Below are positions 26,041 to 37,137 of a DNA stretch of 64,000 bases, in pieces. The notes below the pieces were generated by a model, which did not search any database, had not been told where the DNA came from, and worked only from the letters and a program-made list of their open reading frames with translations. Both the position numbers and the translations under genes were made by a program. Location: positions 18,589,971 to 18,653,970 of the forward strand of contig OZ023267.1 of NCBI GenBank assembly GCA_964006375.1, written 5' to 3'. The stretch is from Tillus elongatus. Taxonomy: Eukaryota; Arthropoda; Insecta; Coleoptera; Cleridae. How positions within the stretch are numbered: position 1 is the first letter of the stretch; each line of letters opens with the position of its first letter.

Positions 26041-26102
26041 GGCAAAGAACTTAAATCTAATACGGGCATTCCATAGCCCGTATTAGATTTAAGTTCTTTG
26101 CC
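26041..26102. repeat. Perfect 27-bp inverted repeat, 8-bp loop
   Basis: Arms 26041-26067 and 26076-26102 are exact complements (outer end GGCAAAGAACTT, inner end TACGGGC) around ATTCCATA. The right arm is reversed TAH body, after which the sequence jumps back to forward body. Confidence 0.95.
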
Positions 26103-26528
26103 AATTTTTACGTTTTGAAAGTTAAAGGACAAAAAAGTTACAGGCATTTAAATAAAAATAAATTTGGGTTTTCCTCAAAACGTCAAAAGTCGCGATTTTA
26201 AACGTCAAAATTGGTAATATTTAGGCAATGAACCTGAAACTAATATGAGCTATGGAAGGAAAATGTCTCAATAATAATGTTTTACAAAGCCTGAACTCTT
26301 CGTTTCAATCGTCATTGTCCTTCATTTTACTAAAATATTTCCAGAAAATTCATTTCAAATAGACCCTTTCTCTGATGCTTTGGCAGTAGTGTTGGCTGTA
26401 GAGTTTATCGGTTAATGGTGTATCATTTGTGTCGAATTTTCGTAAAAAAATCTTTAAAGCTCAATATATCCGTCATTATGCAAGATACGAAAAAAACTTG
26501 TATACATTAATTATAGGGTGTCTTGAGC

Positions 26529-26531
<3 letters not shown>

Positions 26532-26617
<86 letters not shown>
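26532..26617. repeat. (TA)n array, about 86 bp, atypical position
   Basis: Lies between GTCTTGAGCTAC of the body and CTGGACGCAG of the module, where complete copies have about 160 bp of unique body. Confidence 0.95.
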
Positions 26618-26619
<2 letters not shown>

Positions 26620-27102
26620 GGACGCAGTAAGTGCGTTTTGGTAGCAAATTTTCATTAAATCCTCCAAATTTCAATAACTCAATTTGCTATTAACGTGAGT
26701 TTTGTTGGTTAGGAAACCAACATTTAACTTTATTTTCGGAAAATTTTTGTATGAACGTAGGAAGGGCGTCTTGGTTCCGAATTTTCATTAAATGTTTCAA
26801 ATTTCAATAACTAAATTTGCTATTAACCTAAGGTTCATTGGCTAGGAGACCAGTTTTCTCAGAAACATTTAAAGTTTATTTACGGATTTTTTTTCTACAT
26901 TTTCAAATAATTATTTTGATAAAATATGGTACATTGTTCCTACTATATGGGTTATACCGGTAACCAAATTGATGCCTGCTCGCATTAGAGCGATATATTT
27001 GTAATTAAAAACATTTTTATGAAAATTCACTTCCATAACGCACTTGCTGCGCCCTGAGTTTTTTTTCAATCAATTAATTTGTTTATTTATTTATTTTTAG
27101 AA

Positions 27103-27340
27103 AATATCTACAAAATTATAGGCAGAAGAAGATAACAGTAATGAAAATAAATGGACAACGGTTCCCCTTTCATCCAAATAAATTTTCAGCAGATAATTTT
27201 GCACTAGCTCGACCTTTCGATCAGCAAATACTTGTTAAGGCTAAAGATGTGCATGATGAAAATGGGGTACCGTCAACCGCCCCCAGGCCTCCTGAAACGC
27301 GTATGGATCCACAGGCCAATCAAACATTAATCGACAATGA
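27103..27340 (+). CDS. Exon-like open frame, unknown
   Basis: A T-rich tract ending TTTTTAG at 27102 resembles a splice acceptor. From the next bases a frame stays open without an ATG requirement to about 27386, with an internal Met at 27141 (MKINGQRFPFHP). Composition is less AT-skewed than the neighbourhood. The block contains mixed residues (FALARPFDQQ, PRPPETRMDPQ) unlike the Lys/Asn/Ile-rich translations of repeats. No donor site is convincing, and I do not recognise the protein. It lies between two outward TAH module ends (27055 and 27345). It may be a captured or stranded exon, or chance. Confidence 0.22.
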
Positions 27341-27341
27341 A

Positions 27342-27735
27342 AAATTCTGGACGCATCAACTGCGTTATGGTAGTATATTCTCATAGAAATGATCTGGCAC
27401 GAAATATTTTTATAACCTTTTTCTTTTAACCTAGAAAAATAAATCTTGGTATATAGTTTCCCCTTAATATCGTTAACTTGCGTACCAAATTTGGTTACCA
27501 TGGCTTTTCTATTTTTTTTTGAGATAAACATTTTTTCTAAAAAAAAAACAAACAAAATTATCCCGGAAAACCTGGTTCGATTTTCCTGGCTAACAAACTT
27601 ATCCAAGGGACTTACAAAAGGAAGGCACGTGCTAAATTTTATCAAAATCGGTCCATTATTATTTGAGTTATCGGTGTGAATTCAAAAGTCGGTATATCCT
27701 CATTAGTGAATTTTTTCTAAGAAAATTCACTAAAA
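27342..27735 (-). mobile_element. TAH copy, reverse, minimal, lacking (TA)n
   Basis: About 394 bp. The module hairpin (GACGCATCAACTGCGT, stem kept and loop changed) is joined to the body segment nearest the array, then TTATCGGTGTGA directly to AATTCAAAAGTCGG and the foldback (27701-27735). Both ends are present, with array and most body missing. Confidence 0.65.
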
Positions 27736-28104
27736 GACATTAGTTTAGCAAGTGCATTAATATGGATTACAACAGGGTGGAAAAAGGTTTCTTCAGCCAC
27801 AGTTAGCGATCTTGAGGGCAAAGCCAGCCAACATGTCCGCAGGCTTTGGGGATACAATTAAGAAATGTTTTTCCAAAGTCGAAGTTTTCAAAGTGATGAA
27901 AGTTTTGTTGTAAATTTATTTGATTTTGTTTCAATTTAAAAGGCCTCGCCTACAGAAAATTCTGATCTCAGGCGAACGGGAACTGTTAAAGAATTGAAGG
28001 ATAATGTACGATTCAGAAAAGGTTAGCATAATGTAATTGTTCTAATTACCCGTCTATCTGCGCCAGAAGGACCAGAGGAACTGTTCTTTGGAGATAAGAA
28101 GAGT
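27736..28104. other. Unassigned stretch
   Basis: Nothing recognised. Confidence 0.4.
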
Positions 28105-30386
28105 CGATCAGGCCACGGCATAGTCACTGCTTCCTGCGCAATGCAACCCCAGGTCACACAGTCATCACACCCACGTATCGTTTGGCACTACAAATCCGCA
28201 AACTGGGACGAAATGCGGGATTACTTTTCCTTATTTCCATGGGCGTCTGTCTGCTTCTCTCATCCTGACCCCTCTGATATCTCACAAAACGTCACCGAAA
28301 TTATCCAAGCTGGCATCGCGTTATTTATTCCACGTACACAGAAAACCTCTTCAGCCACACAAAAGCCCTGGTTCTCTAAATCCTGTGACAAGGCCAGACT
28401 TGAAAAGATCAAAGCTCACAAAACGCTTCTACACAATCCCAGTCAAGAAAACCGTCAAGCATTTAACGACGCAAGAAACCGCTATGTCCGCCTTCTTTCT
28501 GAGGCAAAAAACTCGTTTAATAACCACATCAAAAACAAAGTCCTCTTGAGCTCAAACGGCGGCAAACCCTTCTGAACTCTTGCTAAATCTATTGGAAATA
28601 ATTTTTGCAAAAGCACGTTCCCACCTCTTGTCTCAGGGGATGAAATTGTTTCTACCGCCCTGAGCAAGGCTGAACTTTTTGCTTCGTTGTTCGCCAGCAA
28701 TTCTACTCTCAACCCACCTCCAAATGTTCAACCACCAACAATCCCCAATGTCGCGCATAAAATGACGGATATCATTTTCAAAACTAAAAAGGCACGAAAG
28801 ATGCTTTCTTCTCTTAATACCAGGAAAGCCTCTGGCCTTGACGAGATCCCAGCAATTGTTCTCAAAAAATGCGCACCCGAACTTGCTTCTGTCCTGACTC
28901 GTCTATTTCAGATATCTTACAATAAAGGCATATTCCCTGGAAAACTGCTCGAGTACAACCCATCCCCAAGAAAGGATCCAAAGCGCTTCCTAGCAACTAC
29001 AGGCCTATTTCTCTCCTTTCAGTCGTCTCTAAAGTGATGGAAAAGTATATAAACACCGAATTACTAAAATTTCTTGAAAGACACAGTCTAATCCACGACA
29101 GGCAGTATGGATTCCGTCAGCGCAGATCGACTGCCGACCTCCTTTCTTTTGTCACCCATTCTTGGAACAAGTGTATGAAACTACACGGTGAATCCCAGAT
29201 TGTTGCTCTAGACATATCCAAAGCATTCGACCAGGTCTGGCACGCAGCGCTGCTTAATAAACTTCCGGTCTATGGCCTACCACCAAAACTTTGTACCTGG
29301 ACAGCAAATTTCCTCTCCAACAGGAGCATTTCTGCTGTTGTGGATGGCCATTCCTCTAAACTGTATCCAATTAATGCAGGAGTTCATCAAGGTTCAGCTT
29401 TAGCCCCTACTTTGTTTCTTCTCCACATCAATGACCTCATCTCTAGCACATCCAACCCAGTTCACACTTACGCGGACGACAGCACCCTCCACTCAAATAT
29501 AAAATATTCTAAGCCTGTCTCTTTAGCCCAATTAGATGAGGATCGCAGACTCATGAAGGGTTATGTCTCCGTGGATCTCCAAAAAATATTAAGACTGGGG
29601 AAGTAGAAATCTTGTACAATTCAACCCCACCAAATTTCAGTCTTGCTTTCTTTCTCATAAGAGATACACCAGCCCTAGACCCATCACAATGAACAACCAA
29701 GTTATTCAAAGTAATGAGCCCTTTTATCTTGTTGGCATTTGTGTGGATCGAAATCTTAATTGGCACCAACATGTCACATCAATTGCAGAAGCGGCTGCTA
29801 AGAAAATAGGTTTCATTTTCCGGGCTCGCAAATACTTTTCACCAGCTAATCTCTATACCTTATATAGTTCACCAATAAGGCCAAAACCTCGAATACTGCT
29901 CCCACATCTGGGGTGCAGCTGCCGCTTCTACACTCGCTATCCTGGACTTCATTCAAAAGAGAGCTATACGTCTCATCGGTGACCCTACCCTCACCCAAAG
30001 GCTGCCATCCCTTGCCCACCGACGTGCCGTTGGTGACCTCTCTCTATTTTATAGATATCTGCACGGGCACTGCTCAGAGGAGCTTTCCTCCATAGTTACC
30101 CCACCTGCTGCCCCCAACAGATCTACCAGGGGAACAGAGCGAATGCACCCTTTTACTGTCCAGGTCACCAGACATAGAACATCTTGTTATGCCCGCTCTT
30201 TTGTCCCGAGGACTTCCAAGTTGTGGAATTCCTTGCCGGCACATGTTTTTTCTTCTCCTCCAAACCTTCAAGTCCAGAATTAACAAGTTGCCTCTTTCCT
30301 CCTTGTCAGCACCCACGGTACGATAGTATTTAGGGTGTAAGCCCTTGTGGTGTGTTGTTGAAACTAAAAAAATATATATAAAAACA
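28105..30386 (+). pseudogene. LINE-A copy A1, 5'-truncated, broken
   Basis: Aligns with LINE-A copy A2 from 38020 onward: linker, reverse transcriptase and 3' end. It keeps the RT motifs LDISKAFD and YADDS. Inactivating changes include Trp to stop at 28576, a short deletion near 28940 that shifts frame, and further shifts near 29590 and 29880. It ends in the family's TGTGTTGTTGAAA followed by an A-rich tail. The EEP endonuclease domain is absent. Confidence 0.88.
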
Positions 30387-31355
30387 AGTCCGATGCATGT
30401 GGGGGCCAAAGGAGACATCGAAAACAAGGAGTGTAGATCGACGAAGCTCTGGTTTGGTTGGTGAGTGCAAAAACCATAAAAAAATTATAAAAATGGCTTC
30501 CTACAATAGTTCGCTAATTTGAACAAATATTTTGAATACTATACTCAACAAAATTGATTTATAACTCACGAAAATTCGCTAATAAAGACAATACGCCAGA
30601 AGCACCACACAAGCTGTATTGCCAGAGCGTATTTGGCGTCATCCGCGACGTCATCACAATCACAGAAAGGTTTCTGAATTCATGTGACAACAACAGGAAT
30701 CCCCCAGTGTAAGTATTAAATAGAAGGAACAAAGGCCATCACCATATGCCGTAATTGCAGGGAAACCCGTGTCTGTCAACAGTGGTGATATGTAGATTTC
30801 ATTTCTGAGACATTTAGTCATACTCTGGTGAACCTATTATTGTCATCCCGGACTCCACTAAAAGGGTATCTCATTTAAGTTCATTTATTCTAATAAACGT
30901 ATATGCTCACAAATTTCTCAGTTCCCTAAACACGCATTTACGTACGAACTCGAGAATGTTAATACATTTTGTGAGCTTTCCTAAATTCATCTGTTCTATA
31001 AGTCAGTAAATATAACTTTTACAACAATGTTTGAGCTCAAAATTTGCTTAGGGAAAACTTCGACTTGGCTCTGATTGCCTAAATGATTTGAACAGCCATA
31101 CCGAATAATTTTGTATTAGATTTTTAATAATTACAACAATTTTTAACTATATCAATTAAATTAAATACTTAGGCATCCATACTTTCTTACAACGTGTTTC
31201 CTGGTCATCTTGTTGAAAAAAAATACAGTGTGTGTGTGTGTTGTCTTCTTTCATGGCTGCGTTCGTCAGACCATTCGCACATTTTAAAAAAAATACAGGA
31301 AGCTTGATTTACCTGAAAAAGAAATAAGGATTAGAATTTGATTTTTGGATTTTAA
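30387..31355. other. Single-copy stretch
   Basis: Nothing recognised beyond a short (GT)n run near 31230. Confidence 0.4.
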
Positions 31356-31613
<258 letters not shown>

Positions 31614-31814
31614 CAATAAACTACAGAGACATAAAGGCAAAGGTAAGATGCTTACTGGCAATTAGGCCAATGCTGGCCCTTTTTGCTCATCTAAACTAAC
31701 CTACCCTCCACCTTAAGCTCGATCTCGACGACAGAAGTGATTTGAAAAATCATCCACTGCCGAGTACGAATTGGGAAGTTTCACTCAACATTCCAACACG
31801 GCCACGGCGGCGCT

Positions 31815-33493
31815 TACTACAGAGACATATATCTATACTGGAATATAAAAAGTAACAGTGTAACACTAAGTTCCTTATGCTACTGCTCGAAATGAGGTTT
31901 AAAGGCACCAATGCTCTCCGCTGCCACCACCTTACTGGGAGACTGTTCCATTCATCGGAAAGAAAGTTGAGTCGAAAATGTGTACGCAGCTGTTCCTTCC
32001 TCAGCTTAAAGTTATGCCACCGTAGTCGCTGAGCTGTGTCCAAAGTGACGGAAGGCAATGTCATCTGCATAGGCACTATGAGCACATTTTAACGCACCTA
32101 AAAGGTCGGTCCTAAAACCGACCCCTGTGACACACCTCGTGACGCTGTGGTTTTAAAAAGTGGCACCAACCTACACTGAGAATGTACGGTATTATTATTA
32201 TTATGATCAATAAACTATAGAGACATATGTCTATACTGGAATATAAAAAGTAACAGTGTAACACTAAGTTCATTATGCTACTGCTCGAGTTGAGGTTTAA
32301 AGGCACCAATGCTCTCCGCCGACACCACCTTACTGGAAGACTGTCCATTCATTGAAGCGTCGATTAGAAAGAAAGTTGAGTCGAAAATGTGTACGCAGCT
32401 GTTCCTTCCTCAGCTTAAAGTTAGGCCCCCGTAGTCTCTGGGCTGTGTCCAAAGTGACGTAGCTTAATGTCATCTGCATAGGCACTATGACCAGCTTTTA
32501 ACGCATCTAAAAGATAGGCTGTGTACACGAGGAACAAAACCGGTCCCAAAACCGACCCATGTGGCACACCCCGTGGCGCCGTGTTTGAAAAAGTGGCACC
32601 AACCTTCACTGACAATGTACGGTATTATTATTATTATGATCAATAAACTACAGAGACATATGTCTATACTGGAATATAAAAAGTAACAGTGTAACACTAA
32701 CTTCATTATGCTACTGCTGGAGTTGAGGTTTAAAGGCACCAATGCTCTGCGCCATCACCACCTCACTGGGAAACTGTTCCATTAATTGAAGCGTCGATTA
32801 GAAAGAAAGTTGAGTCGAAAATGTGTACGCAGCTGTTCCTTTCTCAACTTAAAGTTATGCCGCCGTAGTCGCTGGGCTGTGTCCAAAGTGACGGAAAGCT
32901 TAATATCATCTGCATAGGCACTATGAGCAGATTTTAACGCACATTAAAGGTCGGCTGTGTACACGAGGAACAAAACCGGTCCTAAAACCGACCCCTGTGG
33001 CACACCTCGTTACGCCGTGTTTGAAAAAGTGGCACCAACCTTCATTGAGAATGTACGGTATTATTATTATGATCAATAAACTACAGAGACATATGTCTAT
33101 ACTGGAATATAAAAAGTAACAGTGTAACACTAAGTTCATTATGCTGCTGCTCGAGTTGAGGTTTAAAAGCACCAATGCTCTCCGCCGCCACCACCTCACT
33201 GGGAGACTGTTCCATTCATCGAAGTGTCGATTAGAACGAAAGTTGAGTCGAAAATGTTTACGCAGCTGTTGCGTCCTCAACTTAATGTTATGCCCCCGTA
33301 GTCGCTAAGCTGTGTCCAAAGTGACGCAAGGCTTAATGTCATCTGCATAGGCACTATGACCAGCTTTTAACGCATCTAAAAGATAGGCTGTGTACACGAG
33401 AAACGAAGCGGGCCCTAAAACCGACCCCTGTGGCACACCACTCGTGACTGTGGTTTGAAAAAGTGGCACCAACTTTCACTGAGAATGTACGGT
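31815..33493 (-). repeat. LINE-B 3' ends in a head-to-tail array
   Basis: Four consecutive 3' segments. The marker AATGTACGGT recurs at 32181, 32614, 33050 and 33484, spacings 433, 436 and 434 bp. Each inner unit ends in a short (TAA)n tail and starts at the same internal point of the element. Each carries the RT-downstream block FSNTAPRGVP-like in varying frames. The rightmost unit continues into a longer 5' part. Confidence 0.85.
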
Positions 33494-33496
33494 AGT

Positions 33497-34110
33497 TCAA
33501 AAAACTCCAAATCCACTGCAGCAGGCGACCACGGATACCCATGTGATGACGTCTGCGAACGAGCAGACAATGTGGGACCCTGTCGAAAGCTTTGCTGAAA
33601 TCCAAATATAGGACATCAACCGGCAACCAAGCATCAGTAATTTGGTCCATTCATTAAACGAGCACAGCAGATTAGTGATAGTCGACCTTCCAGGGAGAAA
33701 ACCATGCTGATACAGGCAACCTTCAATGCTCAAGTAAAAAGGGCACGATCTGCTTCACTAGTACCCGCTCTATTACCCTACAGGCAGCTGATGTGAGACT
33801 AATGGGCCTGTAATTCGCTGGGTCCATCTTATCACCCTTTTTAAACACAGCCGTAACATTTGCTAGCAACCAGTCCTGTCGCTGAATTCCTTCGCGTAGG
33901 GAAGTTCTAAGCATAATTGTATGACAGAGTTAATTTGAGAAGCCTGGGTGAAATGCCATTAGGACCCGGCAATGAGGCCACTTTCAGTGACTGAAGTTCC
34001 TTTAAAGCCAGGGATTCTGAGATTATCATGTCCTCGATGGTCCCCAAACAAGGGTCACCGGTCATATATCCGCCACCAGGAACGCCTGACGTATACACCT
34101 CACTTATAGG
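33497..34110 (-). pseudogene. LINE-B reverse transcriptase, broken
   Basis: Read right to left: 34098-33907 (KVASLPGPNGISPRLLK), 33914-33723 (ANYRPISLTSAACRVIERVL, the RT fingers motif), 33733-33497 (HGFLPGRSTITNLL), 33650-33354 (LYLDFSKAFDRVPH, the catalytic Asp block), then GVPHGSVLGPVLFLVY and AYADD in the downstream array. Frame shifts separate these blocks and no endonuclease domain is present. The (TAA)n tail recalls the I clade, but clade placement is uncertain. Confidence 0.82.
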
Positions 34111-34380
34111 CTAAGATGCTGGCAGACTGGCGACTATTCTCCGACATAGATCGATCCGGACATCTAACCAACGGTACAGATTCTGGATGCCAAGGCCCTT
34201 CTAATATGGAAGTAAAAGGCTTTGCTGTTTGTAACGAATTTATCTTGATATATTACTTCTCGAAAATATTTCAGAAGACGACGCAAATTTCTGTTAATCT
34301 AGAAACTTGAATATTGGATCATCTTGTAAGTTCTTTTTTCTGTTGTAAATATATTGAATAAGTTCGTTTACCTGCCTAAG
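34111..34380. other. Unassigned stretch
   Basis: Nothing recognised. Confidence 0.4.
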
Positions 34381-34438
34381 GAGTCCAGTTTTTCAGAAAA
34401 CGGATTGTGTCGTTAGAAAAAGTTTTCGTATCTTCCAC

Positions 34439-34520
<82 letters not shown>

Positions 34521-34549
34521 TGTGCTTTTCTTAATGAAAATTCACTAAG
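34381..34549 (-). repeat. TAH fragment, reverse
   Basis: A little body-like sequence, (TA)n, CTGTGC, then half a foldback CTTAATGAAAATTCACTAAGA. Confidence 0.5.
34442..34519. repeat. (TA)n array, about 78 bp
   Basis: Pure TA; followed by CTGTGCTTTTC. Confidence 0.95.
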
Positions 34550-35039
34550 AGCTCTATAGATCCAACTTTATAGTAAAAACGTTTCAAGAAGTAACGGAAA
34601 CTACAATAAATAAAGCATAAATATTATTTACGTATGCCAAGCAAATCACCATGCAATATCTAAAACAAATGTAGCTTTCAAGGCAAAGTTACTTTTCTGT
34701 GAGTGTTTATTTTCGTTTCTAGTTTATAAAAATATAGACTGCCCTGGTGAACGGCCCTCTAGACAATTTTTCTAAACTTGTGCTGTGAAAATAAAAGCAA
34801 GGCAAGAAAAACACGAGCTAAATCACACCCCCTGGGATGCAACACACATATCATATGAGATCTAACTTCTAACATGCACAGGGGTGAAAGAAAATTCGTT
34901 TTACGCCTCTCCTAAGATGTTATATTTCACTATTACCAGAAACAATATTATAGTAACCCTTTACACAAGTCTCTTAACAACGCTAATATTTAACTGACTG
35001 ATTTAAAAAGCGCGCCATTTTTTATACACGTAAGTGGCG
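34550..35039. other. Unassigned stretch
   Basis: Nothing recognised. Confidence 0.4.
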
Positions 35040-36800
35040 CAGTAGTAGTTGCTTAAAACACATGTGTGAAATTCATCATGGAACTCCACAAATCCTACAA
35101 CGTGTCCGTATTGTTAAAACGTGTTATTTAGATAATGCGTCAATGATTGTAACTAATATACGGAATCTACTACAAGATTTATGTCGAAACAATGTGCCTA
35201 GTATCAAACGCCATTCGTCAATTAGTGCGAAAATTTGAACAAGGCGGTGAGGTTAAATATTTTTAAGGTCGGATCGTGTTCGAAATGTTCGTATACCGGA
35301 AAATGTCGAGAGCGTTCGTGAAAGTATGATGAAGCGCCCTGAGATCTCTACGAGACATCGTTCTCAAGAACTGGGCATTCGTCGCAGGTGATTAGGCACT
35401 ATTTTGCCGCCATACAAAATTCAGTTAACCCAGGAGCTGTTGTCCAGAGACCACGAAAGCCGCCGTCAATATAGTTACGCAGTATTGCAACTTAACAACC
35501 AAACGAACGATTTTTGCCGAAAAAATTATCTGTGCATTAGAAAACCCTCGTGTTGTCGCTTAACGACCACTTCATCTCCGTCGAGTCACAGTTTGGTGCG
35601 CTGTTTGGTGCTGAGGTGTCATCGGACCTTTTATTTTTCCTTAGGGCTCATCCGCGTCTTTGCCGCCCTGATAGAACCGCAGCCTTTGGCTTATTTTGCA
35701 TGCCCTTTGTTTTTTCTACTCCACCCATTCCAAAATCACCGTGCCTTGAACTAGTCTGCACAGAAATTGGTAGGGTAAAGTTTTATATTGCTCTGTCTCC
35801 GGTCTAGGCTGTCCGTAGATCAGTTGTCTTTTGGGGTCCAGAGCTTTACACTCGCACAGGATGTGCAGGGCTGATTCCTCCCCCTCGCCGCAGAGTCTGC
35901 ATGCCAGGTCCCCCTCGAGTCGCCCCATTTTATGCAGGTGTTTCTTGGCGGCCATCTGTCCCGTCAAGAGTCTTGTTATGTTCCTGAGCTGTACTCTGCT
36001 AAGATTTAGCAGCTCCACAGCTCTCTTTGAACTGGGTTCCTCAATTACTGACTTCCCTCCCATGTCTGCGCCCTGGACAGTTTGACCAGTACACCTTATC
36101 TTCGTTTCTGACCCATGACTTAATGGATCCGCTGGCAGTGCTCTTCGTCACGCCCAGGACCGGTTCTGGTCCCATAAATGGTTCTGCTAACCCTCTCTTA
36201 GCGAGACTGCCAGCTTCTTCATTGCCTTTGACTCCCGAGTGACCCGGCACCCAGATGAGGGTGACCTCATTCTGCCCAGCCAGGTCGCTCGTCTCGTCTC
36301 GGCATTCACTTACCTATCTGAACTTTACCCGTGGGCTACCTAGGGTCATCAGACCTTACTTTTTTTTGGAAACGCTGCGGGTAATTCTATTCTATTACTG
36401 TCACTGGCGATCGCTACTGCGATATGATGCAAAAATTGGTGGATCCTCAAATTCAACAACTTGGCCTGCAAAGCACGTGTTTCCACCAGGACGGGGCAAC
36501 TCTTACGCATAAAGTCTCCGAGGCGTTTAATCTGTCGATTTGACGATGTCGTTTGGTTCGCAAGGTCACCAGATTTAACGGCTCCAGACAACTTTCTATG
36601 GGGATTTCTAAAAAATAAGATTTATGTTAACAAACCAAACACTGTAGAGCAGCTTAAGAACGATATTCGGGAAGAGATTCAAGGTATTCCTTCCGAAAGC
36701 TACCAAAAAGTGATGGAAAATGTAATTAAGAACGCTTAGGTTTATACGACTTCCAGAGGCGGACATTTGTTGAATATAATTTTTCATGCACAATTTCTAA
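35040..36800 (+). pseudogene. mariner-like transposase, broken and carrying a LINE
   Basis: N-terminal helix-turn-helix remnants (IKRHSSISAKI-like, KFEQGGEV near 35240), PPYKIQLTQEL at 35410, then GPYFF-type sequence interrupted at 35631-36345 by LINE-C. After the interruption, the reading resumes with NSITVTGDRY-like, FHQDGAT (second Asp) near 36485, SPDLTAPDNFLWGFL (third Asp) and KNKIYVNKP to a stop at 36739. Multiple stops and shifts. It is a different subfamily from the DD41D proteins. Confidence 0.78.
35631..36345 (-). mobile_element. LINE-C, 5'-truncated, RNase H domain and 3' end
   Basis: Flanked by TCATCGGACCTT (35619-35630) and TCATCAGACCTT (36346-36357), a 12-bp target duplication with one difference. 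The minus strand encodes the RNase H end (MPGHSGVKGNEEAGSLAKRG, 36250-36190), then a Cys-His block CRLCGEGEESALHILCEC, then a 3' end with AAGGAAAAATAAA. This order is typical of insect LINEs with an RNase H domain (I/R1/LOA-like); the exact clade is not determined. The RT and endonuclease are missing. Confidence 0.85.
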
Positions 36801-36861
36801 CATTCAATAAAACATTAAAATGAAATAAAAATGGATGTTATTTATGTCATTTTAAAAATAT

Positions 36862-37074
36862 TTACGAGACATTTATATTACAATCATTATGAGTAGCAAT
36901 TTTAAAAAAAGTCTTTTTAAATTCATTTTTATGTGTCGGAGCTCGTTTTAAACAAATTTGGTTGTTTATGGCATTATAAATATAAATACTCTCGTATGCA
37001 TCAACATTTTTGATAAGCTTTAGGTTTTCCTTACCTATCCTCCTACTATGTCGAAAAGCATAACTATTGGACAA
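36862..37074 (-). pseudogene. Penelope-like GIY-YIG tail fragment (tentative)
   Basis: A minus-strand frame with FRHSRRIGKENLKLIKNV and DAYESIYIYNAIN. The E-S-I-Y block and preceding H resemble the C-terminal part of the GIY-YIG endonuclease fused to Penelope-like reverse transcriptases. A diverged second copy lies at 47819-48022. No RT domain is present nearby, so this rests on a short motif. Confidence 0.35.
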
Positions 37075-37137
37075 TTGATAGTCCCTTTATTAATCTTATT
37101 CTTAAAGGGGTAGACATTGATCAAATCCAATCCATAG

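Larger units (their letters stand above)
25578..27055 (+). mobile_element. TAH copy, forward, rearranged
   Basis: The foldback at 25578-25612 is normal, but there is no array at the usual place (lost near 25690). The body contains an inverted-repeat junction at 26041-26102 and then repeats part of itself. A (TA)n array occurs instead late in the body (26532-26617). Two modules follow: 26617-26760 (partial) and 26750-27055, the last ending GCACTTGCTGCGCCC. Confidence 0.65.

Noticed and set aside
35831..36512. Plus-strand frames of 71-85 codons
   Set aside because: Antisense shadows of the LINE-C RNase H region.
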